A stretch of DNA of 64,000 nucleotides from Scytalidium lignicola. Its lineage: Eukaryota; Ascomycota; Leotiomycetes. Of the stretch, positions 48,089 through 58,806 are shown piece after piece. Both the position numbers and the translations under genes were made by a program. The notes beneath the pieces are model-generated. The model made no database searches. It was not told where the DNA came from and was given only the letters and a program-made list of their open reading frames with translations. The stretch is taken from contig NCSJ02000009.1 in the NCBI GenBank assembly GCA_002812745.2, positions 124,001-188,000 of the forward strand, in the 5' to 3' direction. Within the stretch, counting starts at the first letter, position 1. The number at the start of each line of letters is the position of its first letter.

Positions 48089-48883
48089 TTAGATGATCAT
48101 CTGAGCAACACCTTGCCCACCAAGCGTCTTGCTACCAACAAAGCCCTGACCCTTGACTCCAGCAAGAGCATAAAACGCTGCTGCAATGGTGAGTAGCACC
48201 GCAGCCGCAACAAGACTGGTTGTCTTGACGATAAGACTCAGCCATTGCACAAGGGCCATGACGCCATAGATGCCGGCGCGCATGTAGTTCGTAGTGAACC
48301 GGCGCATAAACGCATCGAACGTCGAGGATGTTGGACAGATCCGAAGGAGGAGAGGGACCTCGATGAAGATGATGAGGAATGCGCTGACACTGGGATAGCA
48401 GCGTTAACACTTTTGCGCTAATATACAGCTAGTTGGTGGGTGATACTTACAGGCAGATGATACTAAAGAGAATAACCAAGCTGATGTGGAAGCAATTTGC
48501 TATACCCAAGGCAAAGCAGAGGAATATGCATATAACTCCGGTCCTGTGTTTACAATAACTGGTCAGTAATGGTCCAAAAAGTGGTTATCTGTCTGTTCAA
48601 AGACAAGTTTAGGATTTTCCCAAAGAAAACCCTAAGCCAACAGCTCTCATCTCCCATGACGCCTATCTCTAAGCTGGGTCAAGTATCCAGCACTTGCAAC
48701 TTGCAAAAAAATGTCCTTCACATCCGGAGAGCTCTTTTCGCAGCGTAGGGAGGGGAGAATCCTCACCATTGTCCATAAATACCTGTTGAATCAATATCAG
48801 CTACAGTACAATCCAAAAAGCGGGTCTTCTGTAAAAAAGAACTCACTGAAATTCCGCGTCGCGAACTCCTCTGCGATCGTCAT
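48089..48883 (-). CDS. TVP18: Golgi membrane protein Tvp18
   Basis: Small four-span Golgi/endosome membrane protein of the Tlg2-vesicle set, involved in vesicle trafficking. Exons 48847-48883, 48767-48782 (16 bases), 48451-48543 and 48089-48389 give 148 aa, the usual family length. The start reads MTIAEEFATRNFSIYGQWTG across three exons. Transmembrane stretches are VICIFLCFALGIANCF, ISLVILFSIICLVSAFLIIF, AGIYGVMALVQWLSLIV and TSLVAAAVLLTIAAAFYALA. Conserved loops are EVPLLLRICPTSSTFD and FTTNYMRAGIYG. All four exons keep frame. Confidence 0.95.
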
Positions 48884-49725
48884 GGTCGCTGCTTCTCTGA
48901 TGCTTCGAAATTGAATGAGATGTCCGTCGCTTCTCGTAGCTCTCTCTTTCTCTCTCTCTTCACAAGGGCGCAGACTTTCCTACTGAGAGGGATGTAGAAT
49001 CTTCCGTTTCTAGGCGATGTGGATGAGATGATGCGATAGATTGATGGAGCACTATGAAATGCAGAACGATTGTTTATTTCCTCTCCTGGTGAATTGTGTC
49101 CATAACTTAAGGTACGAATTGTCTCAAGATCGACAATCGAGCTTATTACGTTGAACCCGCAACGTGCTTCGTATGACGCTAACCGCTTTTGTCCCTCGCT
49201 ATTTGGTTTTAGAAACCGTTACAATATGTCAGGGTCCCCTTTCTCCATCGCTGACGTTTCTCTTTATCTTAATTTTTACAAGGCAACTGCGAAACATAAT
49301 AGAATGATAATCTGATTTGTTACGGTAGCCTAGTTGGTTCCTGACCTACTTTGAATCTATGATTTACTGTTTGCATGTCGCTGCGTGTCAATCCACGTCA
49401 CAACTCGTGGCTCGGCCTCGTAGCTCGACTGCCTAGCGCAAGGCTGAAGGCTGCATTTATCCATTCGAGACTTTAGAGACCTAACAAAATTTTCCATTAT
49501 GTTCGTAGTACTCCCTTCAAAGATATTGCTGTTGCAAGTAATCCATATGATTTTGCCTGTAATGAACGCCGGCGGGAAAACAAAGGGGGTTTTGGGGAAA
49601 TTTCATTTATTTTGATGTATCAGAATGACGCTGCATGACTCTCTTTTCAAAAGCTGTACTGTATTGCGTGTGCATATAAGCCGCCCCCTTCTACCCAATC
49701 GATTCCGATCTACTACAAAACATGC
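48884..49725. other. Intergenic, TVP18 upstream and NTF2 3' flank
   Basis: 842 bases. A CT-rich tract near 48940-48960 is probably the TVP18 promoter or leader. Nothing else recognised. Confidence 0.6.
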
Positions 49726-50522
49726 TCAACCAAAAACTAACTTGAAGATATCATTGAAGATGAAGTAGCTTCCCGACCCGTCTGGGAGGAGTTGGAAGGC
49801 TTGGCTGTAGTTCATCGGTCTCTGTTCCTCGTCGACCTATTTACTTGTGTTAAGGTTATGTCGAACTCAAACTAAAAATGCAACTTGGGGACCGCAACTT
49901 ACGAGCAGTTGGCCTGTGATCAATATGAGAATACCACCGGCTTCGCTAGAAGGCTGGGCGTCAAGAGTGGAGACAGCGTGTTTTACTTTCTCGAATGGGA
50001 GTGACTATTTGAAAGCCCATATCAGTATCTGTTAAACCCCACGATAGGGAATATAAGGCTCTTACAGAGAGCTTCTCAATAATCGGTGCGACGCCTTGAA
50101 TCGATGCGCTCTCGAAAGTCAGCATAGAGTTATCGCGCTATAAACCAGTTAACAACAATCTAATAAACCAATATTCGCCTCCCTTACGTATAATGGAGCC
50201 AGTTGCTTCCTGTCCTGGTCGAACTGGTTATAGTAGAATTCGGTAAATTGCTCTTTGAGGGGATATCATGTTAGCCTTGCTACAGAGCCGCCCGAAAACA
50301 TCAACATGGTTCGCTTTGACATTATCAGAGACGTGGATGTCTCGTGAAATAAGATTCAGAGAGTGGCTTTCTACGAAAAGCAATGCGACTTACTTGCGAT
50401 ATCTAAGAAGCCTAAACACGGTTGTTAGCAAAGGGCTTCTGTCTCGAGAAGAGGTAGAAGAGCTTGAGAAAACAGTCTCCATAACGGAGGATTGAAGAGA
50501 AATTAGGTTACATACTCGCCAT
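49726..50522 (-). CDS. NTF2: Nuclear transport factor 2 (Ran-GDP import)
   Basis: Carries Ran-GDP into the nucleus. Six short exons hide the gene from ORF searches: 50516-50522 (7 bases), 50394-50402 (9 bases), 50188-50252, 50066-50137, 49903-50004 and 49726-49836, giving 121 aa. The protein starts MANIAKQFTEFYYNQFDQDR, continues through LYRDNSMLTFESASIQGV and IIEKLSSLPFEKVKHAVSTL, then ILILITGQLLVDEEQRPMNY, and ends GSYFIFNDIFKLVFG. These are hallmark NTF2 segments in order and the full family length. Skipping the 9-base exon would also stay in frame (MAKQFTEF), but including it restores the conserved residues before QFT. RCC1, which provides Ran-GTP, is at the left edge of the window. Confidence 0.95.
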
Positions 50523-51788
50523 CTTGTTTCCTGGGCACCTGAAAGACTTCCTTTATCGCTTGATCAACGTGATGCTGGTGTTTCGTTTGGTGTTTTCTCT
50601 TTCGGCGTGGGGTAGTTTGAGCCTACAGCCCACTATAATATTTGTTAGGTAATACATGACTAAGCAGAAGAGTTAAACTTAAATCGGAAGTTTGGCGAGC
50701 TACTTATTATTTCATCCTCTGATTTTTATTTCTCAATTTCTCAACAACCCTCCAAAATGACCGTCAACGATGCTCTGAAGGGGTCACAATGCATATAAGC
50801 TATTGAGTTATAATTTATTACTAATGGGAATGCAGCATCTGCCCTTGGATGCAAGCTCTTTGGTACAGTCACCCCATCCTCTTTTTCCCTTTCTTTCTCC
50901 CGCGACCCTGATGATATCCTCTTCAATTCTAAGAACAGCCAACTGAAACTTCATGTTGATTAAATCAATTATCAAGCTCAACAGTCTGAGTCGTCTTGAT
51001 CAGTTTAAAACTTAATTTTCCAATTTGTGGGAAGGATTTTTAACTAATTCGAAGTATAGAAACTTAACTGTCGCCGAGTTTTTGGACACACCGCCTGGTT
51101 CGAGAACCGGAGACTTTGGTGCGGGACACCTTAACGGTGACCCGAGACGCAAGTCACACGTAGTATTTTCGTTGTACAGTTTGTATGTTAGTGGAGGAAC
51201 NTTTTTGGGTGTGGAAACTTGTTTTGTAGCCAGATTTTGTGTGATTTACAGTACTCTAGAATTTATTTATTTATTATGCCCAAAAATTAGAAGACATTGA
51301 TTAATATTTGCTATGAGATGACGTGAATCATTCTATGCGACTGGGGGGTAATACTGTAATAATAGCTGGGTTCTAGTGTCGGGCTGGCTTCCATCAAGAA
51401 CGGGATCTACTGTTCCCTCATGGCCACTATTTTAAAACTCCACCATGCATTAGCTATTTAATTGCGTGTCCTCTCTCTTGATCTCCATTTTACCTCACGA
51501 AAGTAAATTCTGGGAATAATTGAAGATTCCTCGAAATTCCTCGAAGCTCTTTGCGTTACCGCTGATATTCGGGTTGGACTAGACAAGGCTAACCTGTCGA
51601 CCACATACGTGAGCTGGCTCGCTACCTCGCTTTCTAACAGGCAGGGCTCCGCTGCATATCACTCACATCCAACAGTTCTGCGCATCTTCCTCAAGCTTTT
51701 GCTGCAAACTACAGCCCATTTATATTTTAGCTATTACTTCGACTATAGCTGCGAACTTTCGGTTTCTATAACCAACCGCGGAACAGCG
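50523..51788. other. Divergent intergenic region, NTF2 / DUF7918 gene
   Basis: 1266 bases with N at 51201 before five T. No gene recognised. An open frame continues upstream of the chosen DUF7918 start to about 51609 but its composition is unlike the protein. Confidence 0.5.
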
Positions 51789-53584
51789 ATGCCCTGCTTT
51801 AAAGGCATTGCGGTCAGTGTGCATGCTGAAGGCGCACCTCTACCCGAATACTCGATCCAGAAGCAATCAAGAGTATCACGCGTCAACGCCTATATTCCCG
51901 TACCCAAGCAGAAAGTGCCTCTAGATTCGCCATTAGACAAGCCAGAGCCTTCCAAATTCGCTATCTCCATTACGCTTCTCACTCCAGGCCTACCGGTACC
52001 TTACTCCACACCGAAGCCCACGCCTGAAGACCCTTACCCCCAACCTCAGATTGTCGCCAGTTTACCTGGTGCGTCTGGCCAACGGGGTTCACTTGTTGGC
52101 ACCGTTAGTCCCTACATACCGATTACCAAATCAGAAAACGAAACAATAGCGGCATACATTTATTTCGATGGTAGAGCAAAGGAGGAAGTTGCTACATTGC
52201 TACGACCCGGTGAAGAGACCTGGGTGAATTCACGTTGGGTACAAGTGCCAGAGACCGAAGGCGGAGGACTTGCTGAACGGGAATTTCTGTTCCGCGAAGT
52301 TGGGCTAGAACGGTGGTTAAATGGGCTTGACCTTGAGGGGAAGGATGCAGCAGCTAAGATTGAGAAGAGACGCCAGAAGTTTGAGAAGCGTCGCCGACGG
52401 CGGAGGGAAATTGCTGGCAGTGATGAGGATCTTGCAGGTGCTATATCGCCGCGAAGGGCTTCTGAGGGAGGAGATGTTATGAGATATGGTGACGATTCCG
52501 CACACATTGAGAAGGTATCAGATTCGGATGAACTAAGCTCTGACTCGGACGATGAACCTCCTGAAGCTGCTGGACAAATAAAGGTAGCAATGTTCCGTGT
52601 GCTAGCATCGGGCGAAATCAAGAGAGGGGAGTATTCTCCACAGTTTGACGCCCACGATGACGATGAGGAGTCGTCCAAAGAGGGAGGAGACGGTGGTGCC
52701 GACATTGACCATACAACGAGCTTTGCAAAGCCTAAGACTCTAGACCCCAAATCTATCAGCACACAAACTGTTACTGGAATTGATGGACCTGATAAGCCGT
52801 TTGCCGTGTTCACTTTCTTTTACAGAGGAGAGCGCCAATTACAAAAGATGGGAATTTTACCATCTAAACCACCAAAATCCGTGCCTACCAAGAGACAGTC
52901 AGCACAAGTGGATTTTGGCAATCTAGGACCCCTTAAGCCAACGGGTACAGTTGGGTTTTCCACCTTTAGAGACCCTGGTTCTTCTAATGGAACTAAGACC
53001 ATAAAGAAACTTAATGGCAGTGCTAGTAAGGGAATGGACGAAGACAGTGATGACGACGATGACAGCGGTGTGATTGAAAATAAGATGGAAGACGTGGATG
53101 ACAAGGAGGTGAAAACACTGTTGAGTCCTGAAGATGCAAGATTTCAAGGAGAGCTTGCGGATGGGGTCGGACGAATTAAGGTAAAGTCATGAAATCCGAA
53201 TGCTGATTTTCAATCATATACGCTGACGAGTTATCACAGCTCAAGCGACAGCATTCAGCTGAACCATTAAGTACCACCAATTCCCGCCAGTCGGTCTCTG
53301 TTGGATCAACTCCCGGGGTAGATTCCCCACCTGAGACTGAGGCAGCTGCCCCTCATGTCACCCTACCTAATAGTGTCTTTGGTGGAGTGTCCTTACCAGA
53401 TGATAGTGTCGTGGGTAGCCCACTTAAGAAGCATAGAGGCAGTGTCCAAGATATTGATAATGAGACCTTGCAAAAACGCATGGGCATGGGGTTTGGTAGC
53501 GGCCTGGGTGATATTCTTGCTAAGGCGGAAGCTGAACACGCCCAACCAGCTACTACTGGTAAAAAGGAAGAAGAGGAATTATAG
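51789..53584 (+). CDS. DUF7918-type uncharacterised protein
   Basis: Function unknown. Exons 51789-53180 and 53240-53584 give 578 aa. I choose the ATG of MPCFKGIAVSVHAEGAPLPE, where family-like sequence begins; the frame is open further upstream. The N-terminal ~190 residues form one predicted beta-rich domain (AAYIYFDGRAKEEVATLLRP; ETWVNSRWVQVPE; EREFLFREVGLE), as in fungal DUF7918 proteins. Then come a basic helix (KIEKRRQKFEKRRRRRREIA, probable NLS), acidic Ser/Asp stretches, and a conserved VFTFFYRGERQLQKMGIL segment. The C-terminal part is disordered and ends KKEEEEL. Nuclear location is inferred only from basic clusters. Confidence 0.8.
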
Positions 53585-54206
53585 AGGATAGTCGAATTCA
53601 AAAGAGAGGCTAGTATAGGATAATTTGGGATGGATGTCTTACACCTGCGGGTGAGGAGGTATAATCCCTCGGGGCGTTAGCGCAAAATTTTATTCCTGTC
53701 CGGCGTATTGTTGGCGAAGAGCTACTTACTGCCCTGGATCTAGGAAAATCAGGTCCTTCAACAGTTCATTGTGGAGAAGACTCCGCTCGTAGTTTCGTGT
53801 GATAGCTACTCACTTATCACATGTATCATATCTTTTAGCCTTTGAGGTAGCCTGAATTACGTCAAAATAATCTTATCTACAGATAACCATATTACAGTAT
53901 CATCGACGAACTATTATTGTATAGTGCTAGGGATATTTTATTCGTGAATAATTTCGTTTCGGAGACAAGACATCCAAAACAACCATCCACGCCATCTAAC
54001 GTTGTATTGATGCTAAGTTAGGCTAGTAAGATGCGCGGCCCGGGTCGCATTTGGAAGACAGCTGCCTAATTTAATCATATATCTATCAGGAACTATTTTT
54101 CCGATGTCTTTTGAGGTTTTCTGGAAGTTGTATATCCAAATTAGAAATATGTGCCGATCTACATAACATACTCTGTATGGTATTGCGATCCTGCCAATTC
54201 CTCAAT
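53585..54206. other. Intergenic, DUF7918 3' flank and upstream region of the next gene
   Basis: 622 bases. Nothing recognised. Confidence 0.6.
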
Positions 54207-56160
54207 ATGTTATCCACGCTATTGCTTCCATTTTATTTATCACTTCTTATCTCCCGCTTCTGCCATGCCTTAGAACAAGCAGTGCTACAAACCTCGATTT
54301 CGGGGCCGTTTGATGACACATTTGCAAAACTAGTCAATGAGACCCTCGAATTATGGCATGTACCAGGGATATCTATTGGGGTGATTGATGGCGACAATAT
54401 ATGGACAGAGGTAGGTAGAAATACATCTCCTTATGAGCACCAGTATTTCATGCGCTCTCAATAATTTCATACATCTTTTAAAATCTACTCATTCGAGAGC
54501 TCATATCAATTTCAGGGCTATGGGATTGCTGAATTTCCGTCGACGCCGGTTACATCCTCAACTTTGTTCTATGCAGGAAGCACTACTAAGGCCTTCACGG
54601 CAGCATGTATGTCATTCCTGGTCGATGACAATGAAAACTATCCGAGCGTACAGTGGGATACGCCAATATCACATCTAATTAGAGACGATTTCGTTCTTGA
54701 AGATGAGTGGGCAACTGCTCATGTCACCATCGAGGATGCTCTCAGCCATCGAACAGGGATGCCTAGACATGATGCCAGTTACGGCGGTTACTATTCTGGT
54801 CATCGAGCAGGAGCTAAGGACATCACTCGGGCATTGAGGTATCTCCCACTGACAGCTGAACCGAGGACTAAAAATCAGTATTGCAACATGATGTTTGTTG
54901 CTATATCTCATCTCATCGAAACCCTGGTTGGTAGGTTCCTCGGTGACGAGTTAAAGGATCGAATTTGGAAACCTTTGGGTATGAACTCAACTGTAAGTTA
55001 TCGAAAGTTCTTATCTAATCTTCCTCGAATGGTTTTATATCCGTAAAACTAAGTATTATCGATAATGTACACGGTAATCTGTGCACCGGATTGTCTTAGC
55101 TGCCTAACTCCGCATTCGGAAGAGAGATGAGAGAATTTACTGATATATCGCCCAGTATTTCACACTTCCGGATGCAAAAGATGCGCCGGAATTTCTGGCA
55201 CAAGGCTACGTCTTTCGGGAAGGAGAGTACGAACCAGTCCGACTTATGGAACTGGATGACATAAGTGGTGCGGGAAGCGTGATTTCAAATGTTATTGACT
55301 ATACTAAATGGATTAATGCATGGTTGAACACGTCTCCACCAATTTCGAAAGAAGGTTATGAGGCCTTAAAGACGCCCCGGTCTTTCGTTCTATCTCCATC
55401 TGGAAAATCTCCCTGGACTGGACCAAAGGCATATGCTCTTGGTTGGGATACTGGTGTATATCAGGGCTATGAGTACTTCCAGCACAGTGGAGGCATGGAT
55501 TCGTACGGATCGGAGGTTATTTTCTTTCCTTCTTTGAATTATGGACTTGTGGCGTTGGGAAACACTGCTGGCACTTCAAATGCAGCCGAGGAGAGACTTC
55601 TTTTTCACCTTATAGATGAGAAAATTGGTATACCCAAGGAAAAGAGATTTGACTGGAATCAAAAGTAAGGAACCNTTTTTTATATTTTAAGAATATCTAT
55701 TTCTGGTTGAGTCTGGCTTGGTTTGCTCAGTTTGCAGTTCATGTCATTAACATCCACCAGGAATCAGGAGAGTTTCGAAGAACAAGAGGAAATATACCAA
55801 AATGCTCCCTCCTTGCTCTATCCTCACAGTCCTAACCCTCCACTTCCATTAAGTTTACCACTATCCGATTATGCTGGGACATACTACCACCTAGCTTACA
55901 GAAATATTACGCTTTATCTAATAGATGGTGTTCTTCATGCCGATAGAGAAGGCGTAACATGGCAGGCCACCATAGATTTGAAACATATATCGGGGGATTA
56001 TTTCATAGCTTATATGGATTTAATACATGGAGCTGGTGGAATTTTCAGACAGGCAGTTTCGGCCGAATTTAAAGTAGGAAAAACAGGGAAGCCAACATCA
56101 CTTGGGATTGCATTTGAACCTGAGATGAGAGGAGCGCCGATATGGTTTGACAAGATCTGA
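54207..56160 (+). CDS. Secreted beta-lactamase/transpeptidase-fold serine hydrolase (class C-like)
   Basis: Member of the serine beta-lactamase-like superfamily (AmpC, DD-peptidase, LACTB, esterase relatives); the fungal substrate is unknown. Exons 54207-54410, 54516-54992, 55156-55664 and 55761-56160 give 529 aa. The start at 54207 gives a signal peptide (MLSTLLLPFYLSLLISRFCH, cleavage likely just after HA). The catalytic SxxK is STTK in YAGSTTKAFTAA. The Tyr-x-Asn motif is YCN in KNQYCNMMF, and HSGGMDSYGSE takes the place of KTG. EDALSHRTGMPRHD is a typical conserved segment. The C-terminal ~110 residues (LSDYAGTYYHLAYRN onward) form a separate lipocalin-like beta domain seen in fungal members. 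The third intron contains an N at 55675. No biosynthetic cluster surrounds it. Confidence 0.9.
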
Positions 56161-56717
56161 TTCTGGAGTGATATACATGATATAAGTGGAAGAAGAATCA
56201 ACAATGACAACTGATCATGGATTTCCTCTCAATGTTACTCCTGAAATTAGGACGTCCTGGTCTGCGTCCTAAGAAAATTATTATCAAGTATGAGAAGGCG
56301 AGAAATCCATAAGTAAGCATATGAGTTTAAACACCCTAAAAGTTATAGTTAAGATAGATCTTCCAGATATGCCATTAAAATTGTCATTCAAACAAAGACC
56401 ATCTGTCTACAAGCGTTCTCTGGAAAGAGAGAGGTCAGTTATTGATCGATATAAGCTATATTTGCGATGAATCTTTAGTGAAATAAAGTAGAGAATTTAG
56501 GGTTTATAGATAGCTTTGCGTAGAAGCATGTATATCTTATATTATCTACCAATCCTAAGTGTCTTCAACTCTAGACAAAAGAGGGTGAGAAAAGGGGGGG
56601 CCAAAACCCACTCTGTGTCACCTGATCACGCGCAAACCACTACGATACGTTGACGCGACGCCCTACATTGCGCCTGACATCATCTGAAAACAATCGTCCA
56701 CTTGAAGCAATAGCATC
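56161..56717. other. Intergenic between the beta-lactamase-like and IMPACT genes
   Basis: 557 bases, mostly AT-rich. A GACGCGACG motif near 56653 lies about 65 bases upstream of the next start and resembles a single MluI-box variant. No gene recognised. Confidence 0.5.
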
Positions 56718-58326
56718 ATGGCATCACAAAAAGACCTCCAAGATCTTCTTCGTATTCTCACTACAGGCCGTAATAAAATGCCAATGCTTGGGGCTATGGG
56801 CCGTGTGAAAGCCCTCCAAGCTGCCGGCTTGCGAAGGTACTCCTTAAACAAGGTGCACATTGCGATGTAGCTGATAAAGCCTATGAAGCGTAGCAGCGAT
56901 AGCATCAACGGACCTTGAAACCCTTCAGAAAGCCATTGGAGACGATAAAGCTGCCAAAAGTTTACAAACAGCATGTAAGGCGAGCGTAAAAGATCCTGAC
57001 AAGAAACGGAATGCAACAACAGCACTCTCTTCACCAGCTAAACGGACAAAATCGGCTTATGAACTCCCCACTGAACCACAATCTCCTGAAGCTTTTGAGG
57101 CATCACTTGCTCTTCCACAGCCATCCGAAGATGAAGAAGCGATATCCAAGACAGTTATCTATACTAATCGTGCCCCTCTGGTTCTTGCTTTTGCAGTTGA
57201 GCTTCTTAAGTTTACGATGCCAGAACAGCCTTTGAGCAGCAGACTTAGCTTAGCTCAAGCTGTTGTAAGTGCGAATTCGAGAAGTAAGGCTGTCAGTCTA
57301 GGTCTAGAGAAGGGTGCGAGTGCAGAAGCAGAAGGCTGGGGAGCCGGTCAGCCAAAGGTCAGAATATTAGGGCGAGAGGTCCATATCTTAAAAAGGAGTG
57401 GATATAATTGGACAAAAGAAGAGCAGGAGCCTATAAAAGAAGAAAATAGTGGTGAACAACTGAAAGAGGAGGATCAAACGACCTCAGAGCAAGATACGAC
57501 GAGAACTGTAGATGTGGAGAAAAGCGGCACAACCGGATGGACTACTTCAGCAAGTGTTACGTTGAAACACTCAACTTTTGTTGCAAGATCTATCACTGTT
57601 ACGTCTCCTTTAGAAGCAAGGTTATCGATACAGAAGTTACTAGCAGAAAACAAAGATCTCCGAGAAGCAAGCCACAATATCACGGCCTGGCGAGTCCAAG
57701 GAAACCAGGGTGGAGTTATGGAAGGTTGCGATGATGATGGCGAGAAAGGCGGCGGCTCGCATCTCTTGGAACTCCTGAGATCTAATGGTACTAGCGGTAT
57801 CTTAATAGTTGTAACTCGCTGGTATGGTGGTGTTATGCTTGGCCCAGATCGATGGCGGCTTATGACCCAAGTTGCTCGAGATGCTCTTTCACAGCGGCTT
57901 CGTGTTACTGGAATAATTGGCCAGGAGTCCTTATGGGGCCTAGACCTTGAATCAATGCGCAGCACGAGCGCGCCTGTTACTGGTGGGACAGCTGCTGGCA
58001 TGCCAATACACAAACCTGAGGGTGCAAGAGCATATATTATGAAAGCTTTTGCATCACCTCCTCTCTCTGATGAAGGTGCTTCAAAGAAGAAAAAATCCGG
58101 AGTGGCTTTGGAGAAAGAAAAAGAGGCAAATCTTGGATTGTTGTTAGGTGCTCTTGATATGCTATTTGGATCATGGGTTGAACATATTAGTCGGGATGAA
58201 CTAGATCGAAGAGCATGGGGCTGGTATGTCCAAGTTAGACCGGAGGTTGAAAGTGGAGTCGCAGGTTGGGGAGGCAAGGGAGAGATTCGGCTCAAGAATA
58301 TCCTCGATCTTCGTAGGAAAGGATGA
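56718..58326 (+). CDS. IMPACT/UPF0029-domain protein (Yih1/YigZ family), splice phase unresolved
   Basis: Contains an IMPACT-family domain; Yih1/IMPACT proteins bind Gcn1 and modulate Gcn2, but this fungal subgroup is uncharacterised. Exon 1 (56718-56836) encodes MASQKDLQDLLRILTTGRNK and GRVKALQAAGLR. Exon 2 (from about 56894 to 58326) starts near AIASTDLETLQKAIGDDKAA and holds EASLALPQPSEDEEAISKTV, NRAPLVLAFAVELLKFTMPE, SRLSLAQAVVSANSRSKAVS, then the IMPACT core KHSTFVARSITVTSP, EASHNITAWRVQGNQGG, DDDGEKGGGSHLLELL and ILIVVTRWYGGVMLGPDRW. The GTACTC donor and any of the three nearby AG acceptors leave a one-base frame mismatch, so exon 1 or the splice site may contain a sequencing error. About 517 codons in all. 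Confidence 0.8.
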
Positions 58327-58806
58327 AACTCGCCGCAATGGGCCTCCATCAGAGTTATCTTGAACAGGTCAGGTTCTGTTGTATGAGTAAGAACATGTCA
58401 TGGTTGTCACTGCAGAAAGCAGCTCTAAATACCCCATGAATAATAATTGTAAGTTCGAACAAAGTTCGACAACTGCAAAGCTTTGCATTCGTACATTTTA
58501 ATTTGCCTAGCACATCTCATTGTTTTCAAGAATTTTAAATGTAAATTTATATCATAAAAAATATGTCAGAGGTCCATCATCACAACTGCCATTTCATCGT
58601 TCACATACATATATATACTATCACAGTCTGTACAAATTGTACACACTTACAACCCGGATGCCACAAAAATGAAAATTCGTATCATAACCCACTGGATCCC
58701 AAGCTAGAAAAGAAAAGGAAAACGATAAAGGATGGGGCGAGCCGATCCAGGACTCAAAGAATCAAACAACTGGTAAATCATGATGAAAATCCAACACCTA
58801 TCGAAA
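58327..58806. other. Convergent 3' intergenic region
   Basis: 480 AT-rich bases between the IMPACT stop and the F-BAR stop. Nothing recognised. Confidence 0.6.

Noticed and set aside
51089..51115. GGTTCGAGAACC motif resembling a tRNA T-loop
   Set aside because: The flanking bases do not form a proper T-stem and no matching acceptor or anticodon arms are visible.
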